NCBI GenBank assembly: GCA_027487315.1
Contig: JAIYDW010000037.1
Location: 1-64,000, forward strand
From: Verrucomicrobiaceae bacterium
GTDB lineage: Bacteria; Verrucomicrobiota; Verrucomicrobiia; Verrucomicrobiales; Verrucomicrobiaceae
Direction of reading: 5' to 3'
DNA: 64,000 nt
The translations under genes were made by a program, and so were the position numbers. The notes below the pieces were generated by a model. The model searched no databases and was not told the origin of the DNA. It saw nothing but the letters and a program-made list of their open reading frames with translations. Of this stretch, positions 57,907-64,000 are shown in pieces. The first letter of the stretch is position 1. Each line of letters opens with the position of its first letter.

Positions 57907-59577
57907 ATGCCGACCGTATCGACCGAACTGGATCTCGAAATTCAGAAGCTTAAAACCAAAGCCGAAGAGGTGAAGGCGGAGTTTCGGAAGATGTCGCTGG
58001 AGGCGGAGAAGACGAAGCTGGGGGAGAAGATTGGCGCGGGGATGCAGAAGAGTGTGCTGAATGAGTTTCGGGCGCTGAAGGAGGCGGCGGTGAAGGCGGC
58101 GAAGGAGCGGGGGGAGGCTGCGAAGCGGGCGGAGCTGGCGGCGATGACGCCGAGTGCGAATGAGGTGTGGGGGGTGCATGCGGCGACGAAGGGGGCTCCG
58201 CCTGCGGCGGCGGGTGGGCGTGGAGGGAAACTGAATGTGGGCATGGCGGCAATGCAGGTGCAGGACATCGCTGTGCAGGCGGAGATGGGGGTGAGCTGGA
58301 TGACGATCATGGCGCAACAGGGATCCCAGTTGGCGTCGATGTTTGGGACGGGTGGGATGCTGCTGGGTGGGGTGGCGGCGATCGGCGGGGTGGCGTTCAG
58401 TGCGGGTCAACGGGCCAATGAGGCGTTTAAGAGCATGATCGATAATGCGAAGGCGCTGCGCGATGAGCTTTCGGGGCTAAGTGGGGAGTCTGCGAGCATG
58501 GGTGAGCTGAGTGCTGCGATCGAGCGGCTGGAGCAAAGCACGAAGGAACTGGCGAAGGCGGGCGAGGACCTGGATGGATTGGGGAGTATGGTGGCGGGAT
58601 CCTTTGGGGCGCTGATGGGAGGGGAGTCCTACGAAGAGAAAAAGCTGGCACTACAGGAAGCTCAGAATTTGGCGATCGTGAAGCAGTATCAGCTAATTCA
58701 ACAGCTGATGAAGGCAAGTCAGGAGTCGGTGAAGGTGGCGGAGCTGAGGGCGGCGGGTGAAAATGAGATGGCGGATGCCTATGAGGCCCAGGTGAGGTTG
58801 GCGAAGGAGTTGGCGGAGATCGAGAACATGCCGCGGGCGAGTGATCGCCAAAAGGATGCGCTGAAGGCGGATGCGGAGCGACGGTCGGAGATCGAGGCGG
58901 AGACGCGGCGGAAGAAGTATGAGGAGGAGAGGCAGGCGCAGCGTGACCGGTTCAACGCGGCTGAGAAGGCGGTGGAGAATGTGGGACAGAAGCCGTGGGA
59001 GAAGCTGCAAGATTTGGATGCGGAGCGACAGGCGCTGGAGGGGAAGATTGCGGGTGCGGATGGTGAGAAGGAGAAGCTGGAGCTGGCGATCAAGAGGGAG
59101 GAGATCGAGCGGCAAATTGTGGAGCTTCAGATGCAGATGGTGGAGGAGGGGAAGCGGCTGGCGAAGGAGCGGGAGGAGCGGGTGGCGGGGCTGAAGAAGA
59201 CGCTGGAGAACACGCAGTTTGCGGGGATGTCGGATCCGGAGAAGCTGAAGGTGCTGGAAAAGCGATTGGAGGGGGCTCAGAGCCGGATGAATAGCCAAGA
59301 TGAGGAGGAGAGGCTGAAGGCGCAGATCGAGGCGGCGCAGACGAAACAGGAGATGGATGCGATCATGGCAAGGGCGGAGACGCGGGGGTCGATGGTGAGT
59401 GCGCCGGGGGCGATCAGTTCGCAGTTTGACTGGGCGATGGGTAATGGATCCAGCCTGGTGAACGATGAGCAGGCGAAGAATACGCGGGAGATGACTCAAC
59501 TTCGGGAAGAGGTGAAGCGGCTGAGGGAGAAGCTTCCGGACACTTTTGGAGATAACACAGCACGCTTTGCACCATGA
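57907..59577 (+). CDS. Tail tape measure protein (short)
   Basis: The 556-residue product has long coiled coils (LDLEIQKLKTKAEEVKAEFRKMSLEAEKTKL; later repeated Lys/Glu heptads to the end) around a hydrophobic centre (MQVQDIAVQAEMGVSWMTIMAQQGSQLASMFGTGGMLLGGVAAIGGVAFSAG), the hallmark of tape measures. If length scales with tail, about 556 residues would mean a tail near 80 nm (the rule of thumb of 1.5 angstrom per residue). A peptidase domain is not seen. Confidence 0.82.
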   Translation: MPTVSTELDLEIQKLKTKAEEVKAEFRKMSLEAEKTKLGEKIGAGMQKSVLNEFRALKEAAVKAAKERGEAAKRAELAAMTPSANEVWGVHAATKGAPPAAAGGRGGKLNVGMAAMQVQDIAVQAEMGVSWMTIMAQQGSQLASMFGTGGMLLGGVAAIGGVAFSAGQRANEAFKSMIDNAKALRDELSGLSGESASMGELSAAIERLEQSTKELAKAGEDLDGLGSMVAGSFGALMGGESYEEKKLALQEAQNLAIVKQYQLIQQLMKASQESVKVAELRAAGENEMADAYEAQVRLAKELAEIENMPRASDRQKDALKADAERRSEIEAETRRKKYEEERQAQRDRFNAAEKAVENVGQKPWEKLQDLDAERQALEGKIAGADGEKEKLELAIKREEIERQIVELQMQMVEEGKRLAKEREERVAGLKKTLENTQFAGMSDPEKLKVLEKRLEGAQSRMNSQDEEERLKAQIEAAQTKQEMDAIMARAETRGSMVSAPGAISSQFDWAMGNGSSLVNDEQAKNTREMTQLREEVKRLREKLPDTFGDNTARFAP

Positions 59578-60293
59578 CTTTTGAACGCAAATTCTACGAG
59601 GCTAGTATTGATCGATTCGGCATCGAGCAAGGGACGATGATTTGGCATGCGGATACGCTGGAGGAGGCGCGGTCGGTTGGGGCGAGCAGCATCGGTGGCG
59701 TGCCGCTGGTGGGGCGGCGCTTTGGGCCGGGTGAGGATCCACGAACGTATGCGGTGACGCTGAGCTATGAGGGGCGTGCGCCAGATGGGCAGCCGCAGGG
59801 AGTGGGGATCGAGGAGACGGTGGAAGGGGAGGCTTTGTTCATCCAGGAGCCGATCGAGCTGCATCCTTCATTGGACACGCTGATGGAGCGGTTTGGGGGG
59901 TATCGGGACACAGATGGGCGGGTGAAGTTTAGCGATACGCTGCCGAGCCGTGGGACGGGCAGTGGGAGCGGGCTTTCACGCGGGGCGAGGACGACGGCGA
60001 CCAATCCGCTGTCTGGTCGGACGACGTTTGCGGTGGCGGGGCTGGAGGTGCTGCACAGCTATGTGCGTGACAGTCTGCCGGGCGATTTGTTTGCGGATTT
60101 GAACCGCATTCTGGAGAACCTGCCGAGCAGTCTGCCGAGCAATGCGCGGCCGGTGACGCCCCGGGGGAGAAACTGGATGAAGATGGCTCCGAGGTGGGTG
60201 GCGCGGGGGAATGTGGTGCAGATTTTTGATCGGTATCGGTTGAGTCCCCCTGGGGGCTTTACGAAGGAGCTGTATGAGCTGTTTGTGCGATGA
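59574..60293 (+). CDS. Phage tail-tip region protein, 239 residues
   Basis: The product (TFERKFYEASIDRFGIEQGTMIWHADTLEEARSVGASSIGGVPLVGRRF; later RTTFAVAGLEVLHSYVRDSLPGDLFADLNRILENLPSSLPSNARP) overlaps the tape measure by 4 bp. Thr/Ser/Gly-rich middle sequence suggests a structural protein. Lambda order would place minor tail proteins here. No family recognised. Confidence 0.62.
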   Translation: MTFERKFYEASIDRFGIEQGTMIWHADTLEEARSVGASSIGGVPLVGRRFGPGEDPRTYAVTLSYEGRAPDGQPQGVGIEETVEGEALFIQEPIELHPSLDTLMERFGGYRDTDGRVKFSDTLPSRGTGSGSGLSRGARTTATNPLSGRTTFAVAGLEVLHSYVRDSLPGDLFADLNRILENLPSSLPSNARPVTPRGRNWMKMAPRWVARGNVVQIFDRYRLSPPGGFTKELYELFVR

Positions 60294-60913
60294 CTGCGCC
60301 TCCTGACATCACGCGGTTGCGGGCGAAGGTGGGTGAGCCGATCACGGTGCGGAAGTGGAATGATCTGCTGGGTTTTGTGAATCGGCTGCTGTCCCAGTTT
60401 CGGCAGATGAATGGGCGGGGGCTGCATGTGGATGAGCAGGCTGAGGGTTTCTCGCTGTGGGCAGAACAGGCGGCGGTGAGTTTCACGGGGGCGTTTCATG
60501 TGACGGTGGGTGGGGGTGAGATTCGGGTGGCTGCGGGGACGGTGAATGGGGATGTGGTGCCTGTGCTGGCAGGGCGGCCGCTGGATGGGTCTGACAATCC
60601 GGGCCGGGGTGTGCCAGTGCTGAAGGTGCGGGGTTTGAAACCGAATGAGGCGATGAAGAGTTGGGTGGTGCTGGAGGTGACGTTGGGTGCCGGGGAGACG
60701 GTGCTGACGCCTGAGGTGGGACGGGCTGAGATCAAGCATGCGGACGATCTGGGAGCACGGCCGGCCGGGGTGGGGTGGCTGCCGCTGGCGATGCTGGAGT
60801 GGGCTGATGCGCGAGCGGTGAAGCGGGTGTGGCAGGTGGTGTATTTCAATCAGCGGCATCATTTTGTGATGAAGGGTGGGCGTGGGGTGCATTATTTCCA
60901 CGCGGCCTCATGA
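60290..60913 (+). CDS. Phage tail-tip region protein, 207 residues
   Basis: The product starts TAPPDITRLRAKVGEPITVRKWNDLLGFVNRLLSQF and then becomes beta-rich (AVSFTGAFHVTVGGGEIRVAAGTVNGDVVPVLAGRPLDG; later QVVYFNQRHHFVMKGGRGVHYFHAAS). It could be a base or tip subunit. Overlaps both neighbours at ATGA. No family recognised. Confidence 0.62.
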   Translation: MTAPPDITRLRAKVGEPITVRKWNDLLGFVNRLLSQFRQMNGRGLHVDEQAEGFSLWAEQAAVSFTGAFHVTVGGGEIRVAAGTVNGDVVPVLAGRPLDGSDNPGRGVPVLKVRGLKPNEAMKSWVVLEVTLGAGETVLTPEVGRAEIKHADDLGARPAGVGWLPLAMLEWADARAVKRVWQVVYFNQRHHFVMKGGRGVHYFHAAS

Positions 60914-61854
60914 AACCTTTTTCGGCAGCGGTGTGGAACCGGATGGTGGATGAGCTGAAGCGGTGGTGGCCGCTGGGCTTTGAGGGGGCAGATGCGGGGG
61001 TGTGGAGGCATCCGTGGTTTACCGGGGTGAGTTGGAATGGTGATGAGCGGCGGTGGGAGGCACGGGTGAAGGCTGGATTTGTGAACGGGGTGGATCCTAC
61101 GGTGGGTGTGGTGCAGCGGGATGGGAGCGTGAAGGCGGTGGGATTGACGGAGGTGCCTGCGGTGCCGTTGGTGAGTTTTCGGGTGCCTTCGCCGGTGCCG
61201 AAGTTCTTTGTGGCGCTTGGGGTGCAGGCGGGGCCTGCGGTGGATGGAGGAGCTTTGCTGGAGGCGGCGCAGATTGGGGGGGCGGTGGCGGTGGGTGGGT
61301 TGCTGGGGGCGGCGACGTCGACGCGGTTGCTGAGGGCTTGTGACCTGGTGCTGCATCAGCCGCGGCCGAAGACGGAACTGGATATTGTGACGGATGGGCT
61401 AGGCGGGGCGGCGGGGACGGGGGCGCAGTTTCGGGTGCGGTATGTGGGGGGCGTGGGGCGGCCGTTTGTGCGGGCGACGAGTTTGTATCGGCAGGTGGTG
61501 ACGGGGGATTTGGCGAGCCTGGTGCAAGGGACGCTGACGGATGCGGGGGAGGATACGCGGCTGGTGGCGACGGTGTTTTTCCTGGGGCCTGAGGGGGTGC
61601 TCAATGAGGAGGTGGTGGTGGATGAGACGTGGACGCCGTTCGTGCAGCATGGGCTGTTTTGGAATTTGGCCTGGTCATCGCCTGGGCTGGTGTATGTGCC
61701 GGATTCGCCGGGGCTGCGGTTTGATTTGCCGCTGGCGGGTGGGGTGGCGCAGCCGGTGATTAATCAGATCCTGAGCGTGGTCAATGACGCGAGCAGTGCG
61801 GCGGCGCAGTTCCTGGCGTCCAGGCGGGCGGAGGGGCGGTTCTGGAGTGTTTGA
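60910..61854 (+). CDS. Phage tail-tip region protein, 314 residues
   Basis: The product begins KPFSAAVWNRMVDELKRWWPLGFEGADAGVWRHPWFTGVSWNGDERRWEARV, a Trp-rich compact domain, and goes on with strands and Gly/Val runs (GGLGAATSTRLLRAC-like GGLLGAATSTRLLRACDLVLH; FRVRYVGGVGRPFVRATSLYRQVV). It ends in the TGA of the next TTGACATG junction. Structural role inferred. Confidence 0.62.
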   Translation: MKPFSAAVWNRMVDELKRWWPLGFEGADAGVWRHPWFTGVSWNGDERRWEARVKAGFVNGVDPTVGVVQRDGSVKAVGLTEVPAVPLVSFRVPSPVPKFFVALGVQAGPAVDGGALLEAAQIGGAVAVGGLLGAATSTRLLRACDLVLHQPRPKTELDIVTDGLGGAAGTGAQFRVRYVGGVGRPFVRATSLYRQVVTGDLASLVQGTLTDAGEDTRLVATVFFLGPEGVLNEEVVVDETWTPFVQHGLFWNLAWSSPGLVYVPDSPGLRFDLPLAGGVAQPVINQILSVVNDASSAAAQFLASRRAEGRFWSV

Positions 61855-61869
61855 CATGCGGGCGGGGGC

Positions 61870-61953
61870 ATGAATCCCGAGGAGCTGCCTGAGCCGTTGG
61901 ATCCGCCGTTTCCGTATCGGGTGGAGGGGTTTGATTTGGGGGTGTTGGGGTGA
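61870..61953 (+). CDS. Tiny ORF, 27 residues
   Basis: ATG 61870 follows a complete TTGACATG junction with GGGCGGGGGC and gives MNPEELPEPLDPPFPYRVEG followed by FDLGVLG and TGA. It is short and Pro/Glu-rich. The good ribosome-binding context argues that it is translated. It may be a remnant of a longer gene broken when cassette 2 entered two bases downstream of its stop. Confidence 0.5.
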   Translation: MNPEELPEPLDPPFPYRVEGFDLGVLG

Positions 61954-61995
61954 AACCGAACGTCCTAGAGCAGCAACCCGCACCGAGAGAAAACG

Positions 61996-62355
61996 ATGAG
62001 AACTGATAGAACTCCCAAGCCAAAAAAGAAGCCTGCCCAAGCGCGACGTAGTGCGGGTTGCTCTGCCTCGCATGGTTCGCTTTTGAAGGTGATAGAGCGC
62101 CCGCTGCTCACCAACGGCGGACTCTATTCGCCCCCGAATGGCGTGCCAGTAATCCTCATCGCGTCCGATCAGCCACACAAAGAAAAGCTGGTGACGCTAT
62201 GGCACGAGATCGTCCACCTGATGCGAATGGCGGGCGGCTACACTCAGGACGAGGCCAGCGTGGAAGATGCCGCGCACCGCTTGGCTACCGCCTGCCCCGA
62301 AGCTCTGGAGTGGGTAGGGATTCATAAAGCGAACAAGGAGTTGGCCGACAGGTAA
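61996..62355 (+). CDS. Cassette 2 protein with HExxH metalloprotease-like motif, ends ELADR
   Basis: The 119-residue product has a basic start (RTDRTPKPKKKPAQARRSAG), then VIERPLLTNGGLYSPPNGVPVILIASDQPHKEKLVTLWHEIVHLMRMAGG. HEIVH is an HExxH zinc-peptidase motif in a helix, as in ImmA/IrrE-like peptidases; a possible third ligand is a Glu or His in the helix that follows (DEASVEDAAHRLATACPE). It ends ELADR within the shared 38-bp repeat. A role in cutting a phage or host regulator is possible but not shown. Confidence 0.68.
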   Translation: MRTDRTPKPKKKPAQARRSAGCSASHGSLLKVIERPLLTNGGLYSPPNGVPVILIASDQPHKEKLVTLWHEIVHLMRMAGGYTQDEASVEDAAHRLATACPEALEWVGIHKANKELADR

Positions 62356-62374
62356 TCCTGTTCGGTCCAACGGG
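62337..62374. repeat. 38-bp shared cassette end, copy 2
   Basis: Identical to 57065-57102. The arms are 62340-62352 and 62357-62371, with TAAT (62353-62356) as loop, so the TAA of the upstream gene is in the loop here as well. Confidence 0.9.
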
Positions 62375-62407
62375 AGTTCGGTGGGAGATTGACATGGGGG
62401 GCGGGGA

Positions 62408-64000
62408 GTGCAGGCGTCGCTTTTTGCTAATCTTTCCAACCTGACTCTTTCGACCTCGCTGAGCGGGGGGTCATTCTCTTTTCCGAAGATTGTGGCGGGG
62501 GCAGATCTGACGCTGGGGCTGCGGTTTGCGGAGACGATCGAGGGGCAGGCGACGGAGATTGGGCGGGCGCTGGAGAGTGTGAAGGTGAGTCTGGGGATGA
62601 TGGATGCGCGGCCGACGAGTGGAAGCTACAAGCTGCACCTGGGGACGGATCCGGCGAGTGCGGGGGTGAATCTGACGGCGGCGATTGCGTGGGATGCGAC
62701 GGCGGCGCAGGTGCAGGCGGCGCTGGAGGCTTTGACGGGTTTTGGGTCGGTGGTGGTGACGGCTGAAGGTGGGACGTTCCGGATCCGGATCGGCGATGGG
62801 GCGACTGAGATCGAGGCGGTGGCGGTGGAGAATACGCTGCGGCCGGTGGCGTTCGTGGAGTGGTATGCGGTGGAGGTGGAGGATGAGTATGTGCATGAGC
62901 TGCGTCTGACGCAGACGCCTGTGGCGCAGACGGTGGATTTTGCGCTGGTGGCGGCTGAGGCTCCAAGTATTTCCCAGATTCAAGCGGGTGGGGAGAATGA
63001 CGACATCACTTGGAATGAGATTCAGAAGCTGAGTGTGCCGCCGGAGTTTCGGGGGAGTTTTCAAATTCGGCGCGGGTATGCGAAGACGCCGCCGATCGGG
63101 CTGCCGACAAGTGCGGAGGACATTGCGACGGCGCTGGAGGGGCTGGCGGATCTGGATGGTGAGTTTCTGGTGACGGAGGTGCAGGATGGGGTCTTGATTG
63201 AGTTCAGCGGGGAGATGGGGGGATCGGATCAGGCGCTGCTGACGGTGCAGGTGCTGGATCAGCCAGCGGGGGATCCGACATGCACGCTGCGGACGGATAC
63301 GGCGGAGATGTGGAGTGCGCTGGCGGGGGTGAATGCGGTGAAGGAGGTCAAATTGATTTTGGAGATCCGCTGTGTGTTTGCGGATGAGGAGGAGGATGAG
63401 GCGAACAAGGTGTACATCTTCCGGCAGGAGCTGACGATGGTGGCTCCGGTGGATGCGGGGACGAGGAATGCGGCGTCGGAGATCGACTGGAATCAGCCGC
63501 GTGGGAGACGGGCGATTCTGCCGTTTTCGCCTGGGCAAGTGCTGATCGGAAATCGGGACTATCAGGTGACGATCGGGAACGGGAGTGCGACGAGCTTTAC
63601 GATCAATCACAATCTGGATGCGGTGACGGTGCAGGTGATGATCAAGGAGAGTGTGGGTGGGAGGATCGTGGTGCATGGGGTGGAGTTTGAGGCGGCGATG
63701 ACTAACGCCAACACGCTGACGGTGACGCCCCAGGCGGCGACGCTGGCAGGTGGGGTGCTGGGGAGTGGGGCGTGGACGGTGCTGGTGGTGAGTGCGGGGC
63801 AGGCGCAGTATGAGGCGCATGAGCATGCCATCGAGGAGATCACGGGTTTGCGGGAAGAGCTGGATGCGCTGGGGGCGGCGGTGACGGCGCTCGAGGACCT
63901 GGTGCCGACAGGGGCGCTGACGAGTCGGGATGTGGCGAGTGGGACGCCGGTGGCTCAGTGGGTGCTGCCGCCGGTGCTGGAGGTGTATCCTTCCCGGGCG
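62408..64000 (+). CDS. Phage tail/tip protein, cut at the window edge
   Basis: An open frame of 531 codons from GTG 62408 runs off the right end without a stop. It begins after a TTGACATG junction as VQASLFANLSNLTLSTSLSG. The first 400 residues hold two similar blocks in which a ribbon of the form YKLHLGTDPASAG, then TAAQVQAALEALTGFGSVVVTAEGGTFRIRI (and later SAEDIATALEGLADLDGEFLVTEVQDGVLIEF) recurs, a beta module seen in many phage and surface proteins. GNGSATSFTINHNLDAVTVQVMI follows, then AHEHAIEEITGLREELDALGAAVTALEDL, a coiled coil like the shaft start of tail fibres. It is likely a host-binding or fibre protein. Confidence 0.78.
   Translation, partial: MQASLFANLSNLTLSTSLSGGSFSFPKIVAGADLTLGLRFAETIEGQATEIGRALESVKVSLGMMDARPTSGSYKLHLGTDPASAGVNLTAAIAWDATAAQVQAALEALTGFGSVVVTAEGGTFRIRIGDGATEIEAVAVENTLRPVAFVEWYAVEVEDEYVHELRLTQTPVAQTVDFALVAAEAPSISQIQAGGENDDITWNEIQKLSVPPEFRGSFQIRRGYAKTPPIGLPTSAEDIATALEGLADLDGEFLVTEVQDGVLIEFSGEMGGSDQALLTVQVLDQPAGDPTCTLRTDTAEMWSALAGVNAVKEVKLILEIRCVFADEEEDEANKVYIFRQELTMVAPVDAGTRNAASEIDWNQPRGRRAILPFSPGQVLIGNRDYQVTIGNGSATSFTINHNLDAVTVQVMIKESVGGRIVVHGVEFEAAMTNANTLTVTPQAATLAGGVLGSGAWTVLVVSAGQAQYEAHEHAIEEITGLREELDALGAAVTALEDLVPTGALTSRDVASGTPVAQWVLPPVLEVYPSRA

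Larger units (their letters stand above)
61955..62382. mobile_element. Inserted cassette 2 with terminal inverted repeats
   Basis: A 428-bp island with C-rich coding sequence. Ends are ACCGAAC (61955-61961) and GTTCGGT (62376-62382). It starts with CGAACGTC (61957-61964) like cassette 1 and ends with the same 38 bp, one base and GTTCG. It carries a single gene and lies 6 bp before another TTGACATG junction. Confidence 0.7.
28975..64000 (+). mobile_element. Prophage, lambda-like late region, cut at the right edge
   Basis: From the integrase to the window end, genes follow a temperate-phage order: integration, regulation, early genes, replication, terminase, portal, protease, capsid, tail tube region, tape measure, tail tip. 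Nearly all are on the plus strand. The large terminase is of the lambda GpA type, which goes with a long-tailed siphovirus or myovirus; no contractile sheath protein is recognised. No tail-fibre end, holin, endolysin or attR is seen within the window, so at least several more kilobases are missing. Confidence 0.93.

Overview
The window looks like a piece of a Verrucomicrobiota chromosome (my inference; Verrucomicrobiales such as Prosthecobacter/Verrucomicrobium would fit) that carries a large prophage. The grounds are GC-rich DNA, a secreted sulfatase and a secreted S1/P1 nuclease, many lipoproteins, a nusA-infB-rbfA-nrnA-truB-ribF translation operon, and a tmRNA whose tag reads ANSNELALAA. 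The plus strand is strongly G-rich under genes of both orientations, so it behaves like a leading strand.

Host part, 1 to about 28,974. From the left: the start of htpG (minus); a polyprenyl-phosphate sugar transferase (minus) divergent from aroD and a lipoprotein D-Ala-D-Ala carboxypeptidase; a minus cluster of ruvC, a DoxX-like membrane protein, an export-type lipoprotein and a 52-residue membrane protein; a lipoprotein; an S1/P1 nuclease; a sulfatase convergent with asparagine synthetase; an NlpC/P60 protein divergent from a PabA/TrpG-type amidotransferase; a TPR-AAA+ protein with an altered Walker B; a 118-bp tandem duplication carrying hairpins; a YidB-like protein; a secreted metallo-beta-lactamase-fold protein; eda; a peroxiredoxin; sppA; a CPBP protease; thiL; a 3D-domain lipoprotein; then the translation operon and ssrA (tmRNA) with its terminator.

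Prophage, about 28,975 to beyond 64,000. A tyrosine integrase lies directly after ssrA, so the tmRNA 3' end is the likely attachment site. Next come a minus-strand secreted-protein gene, two ribbon-helix-helix-like genes around a GCCAAC operator array, a BRO-type antirepressor, and a tightly overlapping block of small early genes. Replication functions follow: a 974-residue ParB-like fusion, a Dam-type methylase, an AEP-like primase and an SF3/AAA-like helicase. A 575-bp non-coding region with AACCTCCC repeats (candidate origin or packaging site) precedes the late genes: small-terminase candidate, GpA-type large terminase, joining protein, portal, S49 head protease, a membrane-anchored coiled-coil protein, major capsid protein, head-tail and tail genes, tape measure, and a long protein cut by the right edge. 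No lysis genes and no right attachment site lie in the window.

Two features stand out. First, many late genes start with a fixed-length junction: TTGACATG, 11 G-rich bases, then RTG. Second, two islands (56178-57110 and 61955-62382), with base composition unlike the phage, sit just upstream of such junctions. Both begin CGAACGTC, both end with the same 38-bp hairpin-forming sequence followed by one base and GTTCG, and in both the last gene ends in the codons for ELADR with its stop codon in the hairpin loop. They look like members of one family of small gene cassettes in a phage.
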